From assembly GCA_003342895.1 (NCBI GenBank), contig PTFA01000402.1, forward strand, positions 485,511-549,510: DNA of 64,000 bases. Reading direction: 5' to 3'. The notes under the pieces are model-generated. The model was given only the letters and a program-made list of their open reading frames with translations. It made no database searches and was not told where the DNA came from. The DNA comes from Casuarius casuarius. Taxonomy: Eukaryota; Chordata; Aves; Casuariiformes; Casuariidae. This document shows positions 25,201 through 40,200 of the stretch, one piece after another (the first letter of the stretch is position 1; every line of letters begins with the position of its first letter). The position numbers were made by a program, and so were the translations under genes.

Positions 25201-28200
25201 AAGATTTTCTTTTTAATTGGGCATAGACAAAAGAGTCACCTAAAATTTAGCAAGTGTCCTTTAAATAACATCAGAAGCATGGGAGAATTTCTAGAAAATT
25301 GTAGCATGATTTTTCAAAATGAGTCTGTATGTTTTCAGCCTCTCTATGCTTACACAAAATATGTAAGAGAAATGCCAAGTTTTTCAGCTGATGATTTTTT
25401 TTTACTTATTTTTTAATAAAATAGCTAAGCATTTTTATCAAGTCACAGTTAGTTTGATTCAAAATTTATTAAGCATATTTTAACACAGAAAATAAGTCAG
25501 AGCTTATTCGTTGTACACCGTGTATACCAAATTAATGATATAGGGTGAAGGTTATGTAATCGTTTTTTTCCTCTAGTCTTGTCTCAAGTAATCAGCATCT
25601 CTACTGAATGAAGACATTTTACTTACTTATTTTTAAATCCCTCTGACATAAATGGCCAGGGCCTTTTTGAAGTTAGGATAGTGGGTTGTTGAAAAGTAAT
25701 TCTATAAAAATGGCATTTAAGTTTCTTTTATCAGTAACTCACCAAGCATATTTGCCAACTTCACGTCAATGACTTCTTTCAGCCGTCCAATATGGTAATC
25801 ATGCTGCATTCATTTGACTTCTTTTATCACGTCATCATTGCTATTAGTGAAAATAAAAAGTAAAGCGAGTTATTGAGCTAGAACACATTTGACTATTTTG
25901 TTGATTTTGTGTGATGCAGAACAGAATCCATCTCACGCTTGCCTAGCTAGCTGTCACCTCTCCTTGGGGCTAATGGGAATAATTTTGTTTGTGCCAGTGA
26001 AGGAAGCAAATAGAATCCTTTGACACAGAGCAAAGACTATATGACGGGTAAGGAGGCCCAAATTTTCATATTCTTTTTTCTTTTTGTTTCCATCTCCTCC
26101 TCCTCCTCCTTCTTTTTTTTTTTTTAAATTTCCCTGACACTTATGATCATGCTTTGTCCATTTAAATTTGAAAGAATGCATTGCTATGTAGTTTCCACTA
26201 TTCATTACTACAGAACAGCTTAGCCCTTTCAGGTGTCACTAAATTTTCAATCAGACTAACTTGCTCCTATGGCACAGAAATAATTTCTTTAATAAAACCT
26301 GCTAAGTACCTCTTAAGTCAAACTTATGGTCAAACCAAAGCTTTATTTTGCTAAAGATTGCATTTCTTTGCACAGTAAATCTTCCAATCTAGACAATATG
26401 TGGGTAAATTCTCTTTGTGCAGGATTACATGGGGAATCCAGTGTATTAAAATTCTTGATTGCTGAACAGCTCCCCAGTATAATCCACGCTATTACTTCAA
26501 GCCTCTGAGCACTTTGTTGCAACCTGTTGTCTACCCCATCCTGAGCCGGTTAGGGATATCTAAGGAACTTGCAACCTTTCTGTTATACTTCTCCGTTCCA
26601 GCCAAGAGTTGCTGACAAGTACAGGCTCTCCAGGGGCTGCTTTCCACCGTGGTGGAGTGCCAAGCCCACCGGTGGTAAGGGGGATGCGCTCTGACACTTA
26701 TCTATGGGCTTCCTCTGGTTTCTCTTTGCGTTCTGACTGCATGTTGGCAAACTTAAATTCCCGAAGCTCTGGGTTGGATTCTGCCATGGACTAGGATAGG
26801 GCTCATGAAATGGGCTTTGCCTGCAGAATGACGTTGGTCTGCTGTTTTCCCCCAGAGAGCTCAGCTCACCTTTTCTTCCCTGGCTTCTCTGGTGGCAGAT
26901 ACTCAGCACTCCTCACTCCACCAAAATATCCTCCTGAAGGGACGGTCCTACTGTTCTCTGCCGGTCTTCTCACATTATCGCAGTGGTAAAGGCAAGGTGG
27001 TGTTTTAGCTCCCCTTCCCAGTCACCTGGGAACTGAGAGAGCAAGAAGTTGTGAAACAGCCCTGTAGATTTTGCCTCAGAAAGTCCTGACTTTACTCTGA
27101 CTGCTCATCTCCCTCTGTTCTCACTTTTGTAACCTTCTTTCACCTCATGCTTGTGTTGGAAGAATACTGGAGAGGTAGGGAAAAAAGACAAAAATAATCG
27201 AGACACCTGGAAGTTCTGCTTTAGGGAGGAAGGAGAGGCAGGGGGTCCCTGCCAGCGCACCAAACTAACCTGTAGTGATATCGTGTGGTGTAAAACTGGA
27301 AAACAGCAGAAGGCCTGTGTATGTAACAGTAAATGTAAGCCCACCTTGGATCAGAAGCATTGGAACTGGATTATTAATGTGTTTAGCACATGACGTCATT
27401 CGAGGGCAGTGTTAAGGTGATTTCTATGACCAGAATAATTGATTTGGAACATTAATATTCATAGATTTGTTTTAAATGTATCCTGCATTTGTTCCATATA
27501 TGTGTATTTTGGCTTCAGATAATTACTTGAAGTTCTCATAAAACATTCCAGTCAGAGATGGAGTATGCTTTATTGTCTTGCTGAGAAGAACAAAATGTTT
27601 TTCTCCGTGTTTTATTCCTAGGGATAATCCAGGAATTGAGAAGTGGTTTAACATTAGATCCAATTACTAAAGGGGAAGTCACTTGTTCTCTTTTTTCCAA
27701 AGGGGGGAAAAATAATTATTTCTGATAATCTGTTGGGTGAAGGAACACCACATGCCTACGCGTTGGCCTTTTCTTGTCTTGTGTTTATTCAGAGTAGAAG
27801 ATCTGAATGGAAGTTCCTAACTCAATCTTTATGTCCATCTCTTGGATGGCTTTTTCTTCTTGGCTCTACCACCTAGATTTCTGGGACTGATGAGGTTGAA
27901 GAAACACATCTTAAAATCCTTTGCCTGCTCCCTAAAGGCTGTATATTCTGCAGTTATATTCATTCTCATCCAGTATTTTTCTGGTTCAAAAGTAATTTCC
28001 GAAAGGAGAGCTTCACAACTGAGTTAGTATGATCTCTGAATAGCAAAAGAAAGAGCAATCTTCTCATCAGTTCTCAGTCGAAGTAATAGTGGTCTATTTG
28101 AATGTATTAATTTTGATATGTGGTGACTGTGTGGCACCTAGATTAAAAAAACAACCTCAGGGAAAGTGGAAGTAAACAACTCCCCAAGATGCAGTATCTA

Positions 28201-31200
28201 AGCCCTAACCAGTAAAACCTGAGTCCTGGCCCAGGCTTGGCAGCATGCAGCAAATCCAGGCAACACCAGAAAAGATGGGACAAGTCAGAGCATTGTGGTT
28301 GGCAGCCTAGATTCAGCTGCAGCTTTCAGATTTAGCTAACTGAAAATATGACTGCAGCATAAATAAAAAGATCTTTGCAAGTAATCCTACCGTCAAAGAC
28401 CACGGACTTCTGGCATTAGCTGATTTATAGTGTGGGCTGCTACCTGAGCCACTTGAACTGGAGAAGGAAAGAAACTCTGACTGCACTCCACATGCAGATG
28501 TTGCTGCTTGTTTGTGCTGCGGCTCATGAAAGGAATGCACTGATTGTAGAGATTCAATTAGTCTCTTAGATGAGGAAGCAAAGAGAAATTGGGAGTTCAG
28601 ATTTGGCCAAAAGAGAAATGAAAAGGTGATTAGATCAGTGAAGTCGGCTACAGTCTGCACTCTGTTCCCTTCTGCCAGTTAATGAAAGCGAAGTCCAGCT
28701 AGACGGGTGCCCACAGCAAGCAGATCGTGACCTACGCAGTGTGAGTCCGGATTTAACTTGAGCAGCAGGAGTGTCCCCGTGCGTGGGTGATGAACCACAG
28801 TGAATGGCAAACACGTCCGTTATGATGAGGCAACAAATGAGTGCATTAAGAGAAAAATACTGAGATACAGGAGTTCCCTGTCAATCAGATCCCCTTTGGA
28901 GATACAGAGGTGAAGACTAACATGGAGGGTTCTGCAAGCATCTCTGGGGGGGATGCCAGCCTTAAACTTGGCAGTCATGGAGAGTAGAAACAAGAAGAAA
29001 AAACATGAATACAGCTAGTGAAAACATGAGCACCTTCTGTTCAGAGATAGCCAGACACACTGAATCTTTAGGTTCCAAAATTTGCAAGGTAGGTCCTCTG
29101 ACACCTTGGCTGTACGATCACCAAGAGGGGCTCTTGGTGCGCAGGGCGATTCAGAAGGCCTCGAAGTCTTGTTGGTGTCGCAGTAGGCAAAGCCTGCCTT
29201 TGAGATTACTGCCCAGGACAGCTGCCGTCTGGGCTGCAAGCCTTTGTCATGGAGGAGGGCAGAAGATTCGTGTGACGAGGGAAAACATTTTTCAGGGATA
29301 GTCTGATATTTTCTCACATCTTGCAGCTTGCCCCAACTCCTCCCAGAGAGGAGCACCCCAGACGATACAACGTGCCACTTACATGTCTTTTCAGTGTGTT
29401 TCTTGTCTTTTTTTGAAGAAAGGAGATCTGGCTGAGGCCTGTGAAGACAGAAATTAAATTGCACAAAAATACAGTTGTTACTTCGCATTATGTAAGATTT
29501 TCATCCTTAGTCCCTTGCCTTTGGGTGCCAGTAAAAGCTTGACATAAACAAAATGCCTACTAAATCATTTTTCTCTTTTCATATTTATTGCTGTTTATAA
29601 ATGATATTAAAAAGAGTAGTTCTTTGAACTGTAACTTGTTTTTTCTCAAGATTTGTAGTGTATCATAAATATAACTTAATTTTTCAACAGACAATTCATT
29701 TTGGTAGTTGCAGAGGATTCAGTACTCACTTTCCTGTGATAAGTTCTGACACCAATTCCATATGCACTGTTGAAAATGCAATGAGTAGTGACTCAGCTCT
29801 TGCATACTCTGTTTGCATAAAAATAAATGAGTGGTGTTGAGACATCTGATATTAACATCACACTTTATTGCTTACTGCTGTTAGGCTCCCTTCATTTCTG
29901 CGCTCTCTCTAAAACAGTATAAATAACAGAATTTGTATGTAATTTAGGTTTGGAAGGTTCAGAGGCAAGTTTTTAATTGCAGCCAGTATTTTCAACCTGT
30001 TTTTTTCAGCAAGAAGTGCACTAGCAAAGTCTGTGCTAAGGTATTGCTGCAGAGTTAAATTTTACTTCTTTTTTTCCCATGTATTCAAGGTTGTGAAATG
30101 AGCTGTACTTCATGAAGACATTATTAGACCAATAGGTATCCTCATAGGTGTTCACTGTAGGTGTCCTTGCCTCTGAGCATAGATTAATCTAAAGCAGAAG
30201 TCTGACAACATAGAAAGGAAGACAGGACTCCTCTTGATTTAAAGTCAGTCTTGAGTTTCTCCACCCTCTTTTTTAATGTAGAATGACTGAAAACTGCAAA
30301 AAGCTTTAAAAAGTGTGCATTATCCCCCAGGTTGTTAGCATCTAAGCAGTGAATATAGATTAAGGAAATCAGTCAGTATGATAATTCTGGAAAATTCATA
30401 TTTTCCTGCTGTGGTGCTCATCTATAAGATCGTAGTTGTAGCTCTCAGGTGAGCCCACTGCACAGAGAACCTTCTCTCTGTATAAACACCAGGATTTGAA
30501 CACAATTCATGTGCAACTTCATTGACAAATCAAAAGCTGTATATGAATTTATGGATACTTAATTGCAACCTGAAACCAGTTGCATCTGTAGGAACGGGCG
30601 GTTGTTTAGGAAATATTAAGTGAAGTGATGCTGAGACTTAAATTGGAAATGTGCAGATCGACAGTGGCTCTCATTGGTGTCTAAAGGGTGTCCTTAAGGG
30701 AGGTGAGATGTAGCAGTGGGAAGGAAAGTTTCTCTGGACCCTTGAACACAAGATTTCTTTTCAGAGGAGGTGGCGGATGTGGCAGTGTCTTGGTAACAGG
30801 GAAAATATTTGGTCCGACTGTAGCTACGTGTGGTAAGCAAGTGAGCAGGGACACAAGGCACTCTGAGCCTCGCCCCTAGTGAGACATCTCAGCAGCATTT
30901 CTGAATCAGAGTAGTTTTTAGTTTACACCTGGATTTTTTTCAAGTGCTTAAATTTTTCGTGAAAAACAGTCCATGGAAGGCAGAATTTTATGTAAAAAAT
31001 ACTTCCTGAGAAAAGAAGATCTGTTGGTACAATTTTGATTGAAAATCTTCCAAAAAATAATAAACCTGATTTCAGGTGAGAGACTGTGTGTAATCATACA
31101 TGATCTCTTCTTCATAGCAACAGTGACTATATGAATTTATAAAATAATCAAGAGTCTAGAGATAAATAATAATGGGGTTAATAAAAAGGATGCATTTTAT

Positions 31201-34200
31201 GCATGGGTCAGATCAGATCTAATTTGTTGCTCCTCTTACCGTTTGCTCCACCCTGCATCATTTTGCTTAGCAGAGTGATCCCACTGAACTCAATGAGATT
31301 ATCCACAGGAAAAAATATCGTTTTCTCACTGCTTACTTCATTTCTAAAAGCAAGCTACTTTTAAGCTAGGTTGGAGAATGTGTTTCCCGTAGTTTGTCCT
31401 TTGATGGCAGAACCGTTTTAGGAGACTGCTGTCACCCATGCCCAGCTGCTGCCTGCACACTGCAGTTCCCTGCCTCTCAGCTGTGATGATGCAGCTGCTT
31501 GGGGAGCTGTGAACCAGTGTGGACCAGCAAAACTACCATTTTAAAATACAAAACCTTGATGATTTCACTGGTGTGATTTGCAGCACAGCTGGGGCAAGCC
31601 AGCATGCAGGGACAGGACCCGATGGTGCTTTTTATATCACAGTATTTCCAGCGGCGAGCATCTCCTCCTCCTTGCCCCCCCCCCTTTTTTTAATTTGGAT
31701 CATTTCAGTGATCTGACTTTACAGAGAGCCGTACAAGCAACCGAATTAGTGGACTGAGGAGGATCAAGGTGGTGAGCTGCAGTAGATCTGTCCTCTTATG
31801 TCAGACTTAGTGTTGAGGAAATGGCAGGGTGCAACTTCACACTGAGTAGCGGCAGCAGATGACAGTGTCCTTTGCCTGGAGCCCTCCTTGTGTTTGTTGA
31901 CTGTTGCAACAGTAGCCAGATAGTTGGCTAAACTTATCATTTCTAGTTCCTTGTCCAAGAAAAGCAACAGTAGCTAATACAGGGACTAATAAGAACACTG
32001 AAAATCTTAATACAGTTGCTAGTGAGGGCCGTTGTGGTATGTCTGCTGCCTTGAGAAAAAAAGGAGGGCTGTAGTTTTGATTAGTAGCTTCTGTTTCCCT
32101 TCCCTTGCTTAAGTACTTTTCTAATCGCTACTAAAGAGCTTTAGAAATTCTGTCACCTCCTCAGAGTTGTGCTTAAACGTAATCTCGATGAGCCCCAGGA
32201 ACAACCCGCTGGAGGACTCCTGTCTGAGTGAGCTTCTGTGCCGTGAAAGGCTGCTCAGAAGCCAAGAGAACCGGTTCTGAATCCTTTCAGGGCGAGTAAA
32301 TAAGCAATCGTCTGAAGGCAGAGCTTTTCGGCATCACCTTGGGTTGCCTTTCCGTACTGGAGCATGTCTTGCAGAGCTGCAAAGTTGAAGCTGCAGGAGA
32401 GCATGCTGCCAAACACCCCGGCGGGGCCCCGGCTGCAGGTACCCCAGCCGCACAGGGAGCCTAAGCTTCCGTCGCGTTAGATGGTCGTCTCCTTGATGGG
32501 GAGCTGTTCAGCTGAAAAAGCGTGGTCTTCTTCAGACTAAGTGTACTGAATAAATCACCGTTAGCTGTAATCAGGTCTAGGCACACAACTCAAATGCAGG
32601 TACCTGTACTTAAGGGTCCAGCAGTCTGGAACTAAGTCCTGTGGCTGGTCCTTAGTATCACAGTGAAAGGTTGTATTTAAAAAGCTGGGTTTAGTTTGAA
32701 GTTTTGTAAGTGATTGTGAAGGGAAATTGCTTGATTCTTGTAGTAACTTAAAACCTGAATGCTGAGGATATGTCAAGTAGTGATAAGAGGCCTTGGTTTT
32801 ATGCTCTGCTAGACTAGTGTGTCAGGTTTTTTTGGTCAAAAGTTTCACTCTGAAGGATTTCTCCCTACCTGTTGAGGCTCTTCTCCTCTTCAACAAAGCT
32901 CCTGACTGCGCACCTTACTTTAGGCATTTGAATATTCCCATTGACGTGAACTCACCAGTCCTGTGTTCTGCTTAAGCTTATGGTATAGTGCTTTTCTCTG
33001 ATGCAAACTCAGTGCCGTTTTCCTCTTTCGACAGTGAGAAAAGGTATTGCGTGGGTCCAGTCTGTGCTGTGATTTGGCAGGCTGCCTGTTACGGTTGGAC
33101 CTGCCATGAGGTCGTACATGGGAGTTTGAATTGAATTTTTGCCTGTAGCTGGGGTGAAAGATTTTAATTGCTGAATGGGAGATGACTGAGTTGTCTTCTG
33201 TTACCGCTTTCTTGAGATGTCAAGTGCTCCGAAATAAGTGTTACGCCTTGGCCAGAGTCCGCGTGCTGTGCTACGGTGTGGCATTGCAGTGGAAAGGTTC
33301 ATTTCTCTGTTATAAGTTCAGTCTGAGAATTGAGAGATTGGAATTTGTACTAGATTTAAGTCACTTCAGTTACTTAACCCTTTTCTGGTATTATTTTATG
33401 TATTAAAATGAAGAAAAAAGCTTTTACTCAGTTTTTTTCACTGGCTTGACTCAAAAGGCAGCACTGACTTTATTAAAATTTTCTGGAATAAATTTTACTC
33501 TCTGCTCTGCACCTCAGTTTGTGTAGAGTCTATACAGAATTTGGTCCATTAACTTCAAAATAGGTTGTGATTTCACTAAACAATGTTTGTGGCCTTTTGA
33601 AAATCTATACGTGGTATTAATATAGTTTCTTTTCAGTTTATATCCATCAGCCTGGTTTCTAGTGCATGTGCTAATGGAAGTGAGAAACTGTCGTTAGCCG
33701 GGAGGAAGTATAGTGTAGAAAGGAGCAACAAGGAAAGTCTCTGTGTAATCCTGCCTTTTTGACTCAATCTACAGATCTTCATTTGGGTTTCATGTTTCTC
33801 TCCGAGTTACTTCCAAACATGATACAAAACTACTTAACCACCTTGCAATACATCTGCAGGTGATTTCTGATATAGGTGTATGTTCCTGTAGATAACTATA
33901 TGTATTTTTATTGTAGCATTTGGAACTTAAAGCTGATTTTAAAAGCCTAACAACCATCCAACACTGCCTAAGCGGTGTTAAGAGCGTGAGGTTTTGGTCG
34001 TGTAAATGGTTCTGCAGACTTTGTGCTTGCAGCAAGGCCACTGCTCTGAGTCCAGTGCTCATGAGCACGTGCTTAAAATGGTAAATGTGACACAAGTGAC
34101 CTCGGCGAAACCAGCAGGCAAGTGGGCAGTTACTGCAGAGTAGGAATGTTGTAAGACAAGCTCATACAGTTTGTCCTGCAGACACTTGTTCAGGTGTACA

Positions 34201-37200
34201 AACTCTTCTTTTTAATTTAATCAAAATAATTTTACTAGAACAAATGTCAGCTTTCGTTTTCTGTGCCAGGGAAGGGCACCAGGTTTGGGAGGTGAGGGGG
34301 AAAAACAGCAAAACAGCAAAGCACAAGCTCTAGAAATATTGAAATTGGTAGCAGTAAAAAGGCCCTGCAAAGCTTGCAAAAGTTTTATTTGGGGAACTAG
34401 GGGTTGCCAGAGGAACACTTTGGCCTTCTGTAAAATATCTGTCCGTCACTCAAGTACTGTTCCTGAAAAGTAAAATGAAATAGGCTTAACTTGAGGAAAC
34501 TTAATTTGTGTGTCTGCAAGTTTCAGATACAGTTGTAAGACCACAATTTGCAATGTTTAGACTTGAGTTCTTTCCAGATGTTTCTTCCATAATATTATCT
34601 GTATCTGTCGTAGTCCATATGCTTCTCTATTCTTGATGTAGGTAATACTGCAAATAACAAGAAAATACCATTGAGATATATTTGGCACTTGAAATACGTG
34701 ACTGTGCTTACAAAATTCTAGTCATGATAAAGTCCTTAGAAAGGCATCTAGGCCCTGGTAAGCAATAATTTTTCACCTGATACCTTAATCTGATGGTTTC
34801 TTATTGTTTGGCTGTTGATCGCATTTTCAGTACTATACAAAATATGCCTTTGTTCAATGTAAACTGTGCCTTAAATTTTATTAGTACAGTATTTCTACTC
34901 ATTCATTAAAGCCAACTTTTTTAATGACAGGTGAGTAAGCTAATGCACATTGCCTTCATTTTCATGCTCAGTAAAGGTTTGCAAATAAGTTGTTTACTTG
35001 GGCTGCAATTTTTTTTTTTACCTTTTTCAAATCTTGTAGCCAGTCAAAGTGTGTAGTCCAGTTTCTAGCAGTAGTTAAGCAGTTGTGCTACATGGTTTCT
35101 AGCCTGAGCTGATGGTGATGTGGAGCTGTGCCATCCCAGGCCAAGCTCTGAGGAACACTGCTAGCAAGGATCAGATTTCCCTCTGTTTTTGTAGGAGAAC
35201 TTTGCAACCCAAATTAGGATGGGACTTGTGCTAAGGAGGACCATTTCATATGAGTACAAGAGCTTCCATTGTGCTAATCTTTTTTTTTCAAGCACCAAAA
35301 GAAATTTTCCTGCTGCTTGTGCATGCATTTGTCTGGGCGTTGCAGTTATACTCAGATATGCTGTGTTAATTGTGCAAAACTGTTTGCAAGTATACCTTGA
35401 AAAAGAGGACAGTGGAAATACCCTGCAGTAGGCTTTGAGGTTTGACAAAGTATTTCATGATTGTCACGTACAGATTAAGAGTTGAAACTTGATCAAATGA
35501 ACAGAGCTCCTAAAACCATTCAGTATTTTGCTCCCGTATGTGCTAGGTGCCTATGCTGAACCCGTACCGGTGTAGGCTGTAGTGGGGCAGGCAGGGATTT
35601 ATGGTTGGAATCTGTGAAATGGCTAGAGTGAGCAAAGAATATATGCACCTGGATTCCTGGATATTCAGTTTTCTCTCTGCCTTTGGATATTGCAAGCAAT
35701 AACATATATCCTTTTTGGCAGCTGCATGCAGACAGCTTGGCTAGGATGTAAAGGAAAAACATTCTCTTGTGATGATGAGGTCTTGCAGACCCAGTCCATC
35801 TTGTATTCTGGGAAAGACAGTTTGCCCACTGCCAGGTGTGTTTTGGAGGCATTAGCTGCTGTTTCTGGCTGAGGATCTTGCAGTTTGGCTCTTTCTCTGA
35901 CCGAGTGATCCTGTCCATGTGTGACACTAGGAGGCTTCGAAAATGCATCACCAGATACGTTAGTGGGGAAGTGAAGTTATGGAATCTGCTCCTGATATTG
36001 ATGCTGACTGTAGACCTGTTGGTAAGGGTTGTCTTACTCAGGATACCATTGAGCATCCCATAAGCTGATCTCTAAAATTCTCTCAGGTGTCACAGCTGTG
36101 CTACCATAGTCTTGCTCTAGTCACAAGGAAGAGCTTGAAGTCTAGTCCATTGTGATTGACTGCTATTATGTCTGGCAGATGTTACTTGTTCCATTAAAAA
36201 GAAAGTGTTTTTTTTGTTTTTTTGTTTTGTTTTTCCCTCCCTCTTAGGTGGAACGTATTGGGTATTCAAGGAGCCTTACTTAGCCTCTTTGTGGAGCCAA
36301 TTTACTTCTCTAGCATCATCTTGGGGAGTTTATATCATGGGGATCATCTATCCAGAGCCGTATACCAGAGGATAGCAGAGATAGAAGATCTACCACCTCT
36401 TTATACACTCAACAGACCTTTACTTAGTGGCAAGTATCTAATGGAGAAGGCCGTACCGGTAACTAAGTCTGTTCCAGTAGCATTGTGATTTTGCAATTCT
36501 CAAAAACCTTGCAAATTATGTACTGTGAGTAAATTGCTTTGCGGTTACAACACAGAAGTTACGGTCTAAACCTAAATCAGATATTCAGTCAGAAATACCA
36601 GAGCAAGGAGCCTTCATGAGTTAAAAGGTCCCAGAAAGAATTGGGGTGTGATCCTTTTAATGTGGTTTCACATAATTGCTGTCTGGAATGTGCCCTAGTG
36701 ATATGTGAGGCAAGTTCAAAGCCTGGGCTTAGTAAAGTCTCTTCCCATCCATAGAGTAGCGTTAGATCTCACTGTTACTTCTCTTGCCATTGCAGATATT
36801 TGTTGAACGGCTGCGTCATTTAGCAGTGTGCCAAGATACACACATTTGGGTCACAATTTCTAGATCAATAACCAACTAAAAATGGATGGAGAGAACTTCT
36901 CAGCTGCCATTGGTTGTATTTTCTTTCTGTCATCAATCTCTGTTGGATGCAGCATTGGCTTTAATTAGCATGGCACCCAACTTGTTTGCATGACCCGATT
37001 ATCATAATACTTTCATCTCCACTTTGTAGTTTAATGCTGCATTCAGAGCCTGGTGGCACATCCTCTAGGAATGTTTTAATGGAGTATTAAATATCTCTGA
37101 CGGACAGCAATATAGCAATCCCCAGCAGGCGCAGTGAGCGGTTGTCTTTTGCAGCTGCTATTGAACCTTTAAGTACTGTTCTTTAGTTTTGTGTTGATCT

Positions 37201-40200
37201 TGGAGTCTAGTGAGGCTAAGAGGAATGACAGCATTTGAATTAACAGGTCTTAACTTCTAATTGAGCCATGACTTAAAGGAAAGTTCTAAAATATATGTAT
37301 AAAAAAAACCCCTACAACTGCTAGTTACAGTAATGTGAAAGTTTTAAAACTGAAATCTTGTATCCTCCCTATCATCTTGTGCACTGCTTTGTTCTGTAGA
37401 GCTTGGCTTCTGGCATGTGTCTGTTTATTTTCCAGGAAAAAAAGATCAGTGTTTTAAAGCATGTTTAAAGTATGACATGAATTTTGCAAATAGATATAGG
37501 GAGTGGGGAGAAGGTATATCAAACAGCCAGCAATTCTTTAGAGAAGAAAGCTAATTAATAAGAATTCCCTGAACCAGGACATACTAAAATGTTAAGTGAT
37601 GGATCTGTCCATGTATTAGCATGCAAGTAAGAGTTATAGCACTCGTAATTCCAAATACATAACTGGTTTATGAGCACAGTAGTGGATGTATGGACTGTTG
37701 CTGCCTGATTTCTGGGAATTTTTTATCAATTCTTCAAAACAGGTTGGGGGGGACAGTTTTTGTGTTGTTATTTTCGGAACATGCGATGGCACCTTGGCTT
37801 CTTAAAAGCCAAAGCTGAAATATTGTCTTCATCTATTTGACATGAAATAGCACCATCTGTTTTAAGAGTTCAGCCAGAACTCGCTGAACAGTGGAGAGAA
37901 TTCAGAAATGTTCTCAACTGTTAAGTTTTTGTGAAAATCCACACGTCTCAGAAGATACAGGAAGCCTGTCTGGGAGGGGCAAAGGCTATTGGATTCAGCT
38001 GGGCCACTTTTGTAGCCACAGATTTACCCTTTGATTCACACCTTTTACAGTGGATTCCTATTTGGAAATACTATTAAAGCACGACAGAAATAACTGTCCT
38101 CAATTCTGTCTTCCTCCTGATCCTACATATGCAATTCTATAATGATTGCTCATTTGTAACAGGGATAGGAAATAAAATAACATCTGTTTAGTTATGGCAT
38201 TTTGTCTTTCCCCACTGTCTCACTTATTTATCTGAGAAAACACTAAAGGCTGGGGTTTTTTTCCACTTAAAAGATGATTTTTATATCTGCAGGGACAGTT
38301 GCATTAAGCTGACATCAGACTGAGTTATTGTTATCTACTGTACTGTTAAAAATTGGCTTTGCATCAAGCGTTCTGTCTTTCTTCTTAGGACACTTTCTGC
38401 TTATACTTCGTTTTTTTAAGCCAGTTAAATGCGAACACGCATATCAGAGCAGCCGCTTTGCAGTTAGTGAGTGCGAGAAACCCATATGTTGGTAGAATAC
38501 TCCTGCCCAATATCTGCTCCCGGGAATCTTGATTCAAGGAGCTAGCTTTTCAGCATGGCTTTAGCACCATGGCACAGAGGGACCATGAGCTCTCACAAAA
38601 AATTGGCCTTTTCAGTTTGAGAGAAGACAGATTGGAGTCTTGTGAATTTCTAGAGTAATCTGAAAAGGGACCAATTTCTCAATCAAGCTTTGAGAGCGTG
38701 AGCAGATAACAGACTGCCAGTGTGCAAGGGAATCTGCACAGATTCTTTTTGGAGTCATTGATGGAGATTGGCATGAAGGAGTTACCGAGTGCAAAAACTA
38801 GAGTAACAAAACTCAGCAATATGCCATTTAGAAAATCAGTCCTTGAAAATCCTTGATAGAAGAAGTTATTAAATATAAAAGAGAAGCCATTACATATAAA
38901 AGGCAAGCTCTTCTTTAGCAGAGGCAATTCGTATGAACGGAAGTTCAGTAAATGTCTGTCTTTATGGTTCCCATTGCTGGTGTCCATCATTCCCTTCTTT
39001 CCGTGAGGGCTACTGAGCAGAAACCTGCAGCAGTCTCTGCTTTTCTGGACAGTGCATTTTTTCTTAACTTTGAATAAAACATTTAACACAGCCTACCTTT
39101 TCCCTGTTTTGACATCTAGTCAGTTAGTACAATTTCTTATGCTTTAGTTTGTCTACAGTCTCCTGTTTTTTACCAGCGTATTGTCGGAAATGAAGTTGTT
39201 GGGGGTTTTGACCAATTCTTCATGGTACTGACATGGTCTTCCTCTGTTTCGTTTCTTGGATGAAACATCCTGAAGCAGTGTCACATCTGCCGTTTACCTG
39301 TCACCAGCATAAAAACTGTTCTAAGTAAGACTGAGGTCTTAGGGTAAGGTCTGTCTAGCCTAGTACTATGCTCCCACTGGTAGTTATGCAGTGAAAAGTA
39401 GGAGTAAATGGTAAGCCTGTAGAGATACTTCCAGAGCATAGCAGTAGTAATCTGTGGCTCAGGGACTTCCTGAGTCACGGGTAAAGAGTCTTTGTATTTA
39501 AAAATTCTTAATAGATCTTTCAGTCATGAACTCCTGTATTTGCTTGTTGGACTGGTGTAAACTTTTTAGCGTCCAAGCATCCTCATTAAGGCAGTCCATA
39601 GGATGTGTAAAGATTTGTGCAATGGAATTTACTTTCTGCTAATCTAATTAGATGTTCCTTAGTTCTTTGCTCAAAATAGGCAATAAGCAGTTTTTCCATA
39701 TCACTTTCATTGTGCCACTCAGTTTTCTAGAACCTCTATGATGTTCCCACTTCGTCATCTTTTTTCCCACCTGCAGTCTTCGTGCACTTTGTTGTTCCTT
39801 GTATGGAAACCATTCCACGTAAGGATCATCCTTTCCATTTTTCTGTAGTCTTTTTGAGCTAGAGAGACCAGAGCAGCATCTGATAATCAAGATAAGGCAG
39901 CAGTACTGATTTCTATGGTGGCATCGTGATGTTCTGTACTCCTTTAATAATTATTCCTAATATTTACTTTGCCTTTTTTGATTGCTGTTGACCTGACATT
40001 TTGGAAGAACTGAGTATTAGAAAACAAAATCTGGTTCCTGAGTTCTAATAACCAGCTCCAAGTCCAGCACTTCTTATGTAAAATTGATTGTTTTTTTCCT
40101 CATATGTATTACCTTATATTTATCTACAATGAATTTCATCCGCTATTTTATTGCCCAGTCACTCAATGTTGCAGGTTTTTTCTGCTACTCTTTGCAATTG

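Noticed and set aside
31250..31310. Phrase CCACTGAACTCAATGAGATT, like an old sauropsid interspersed repeat; similar traces near 24.69 and 33.51 kb
   Set aside because: Too short to assign to a family without a repeat library.
35520..36056. 178-codon open frame, minus strand, just before exon 7
   Set aside because: Inside an ADARB1 intron, no family features and unrelated to the exon frame.
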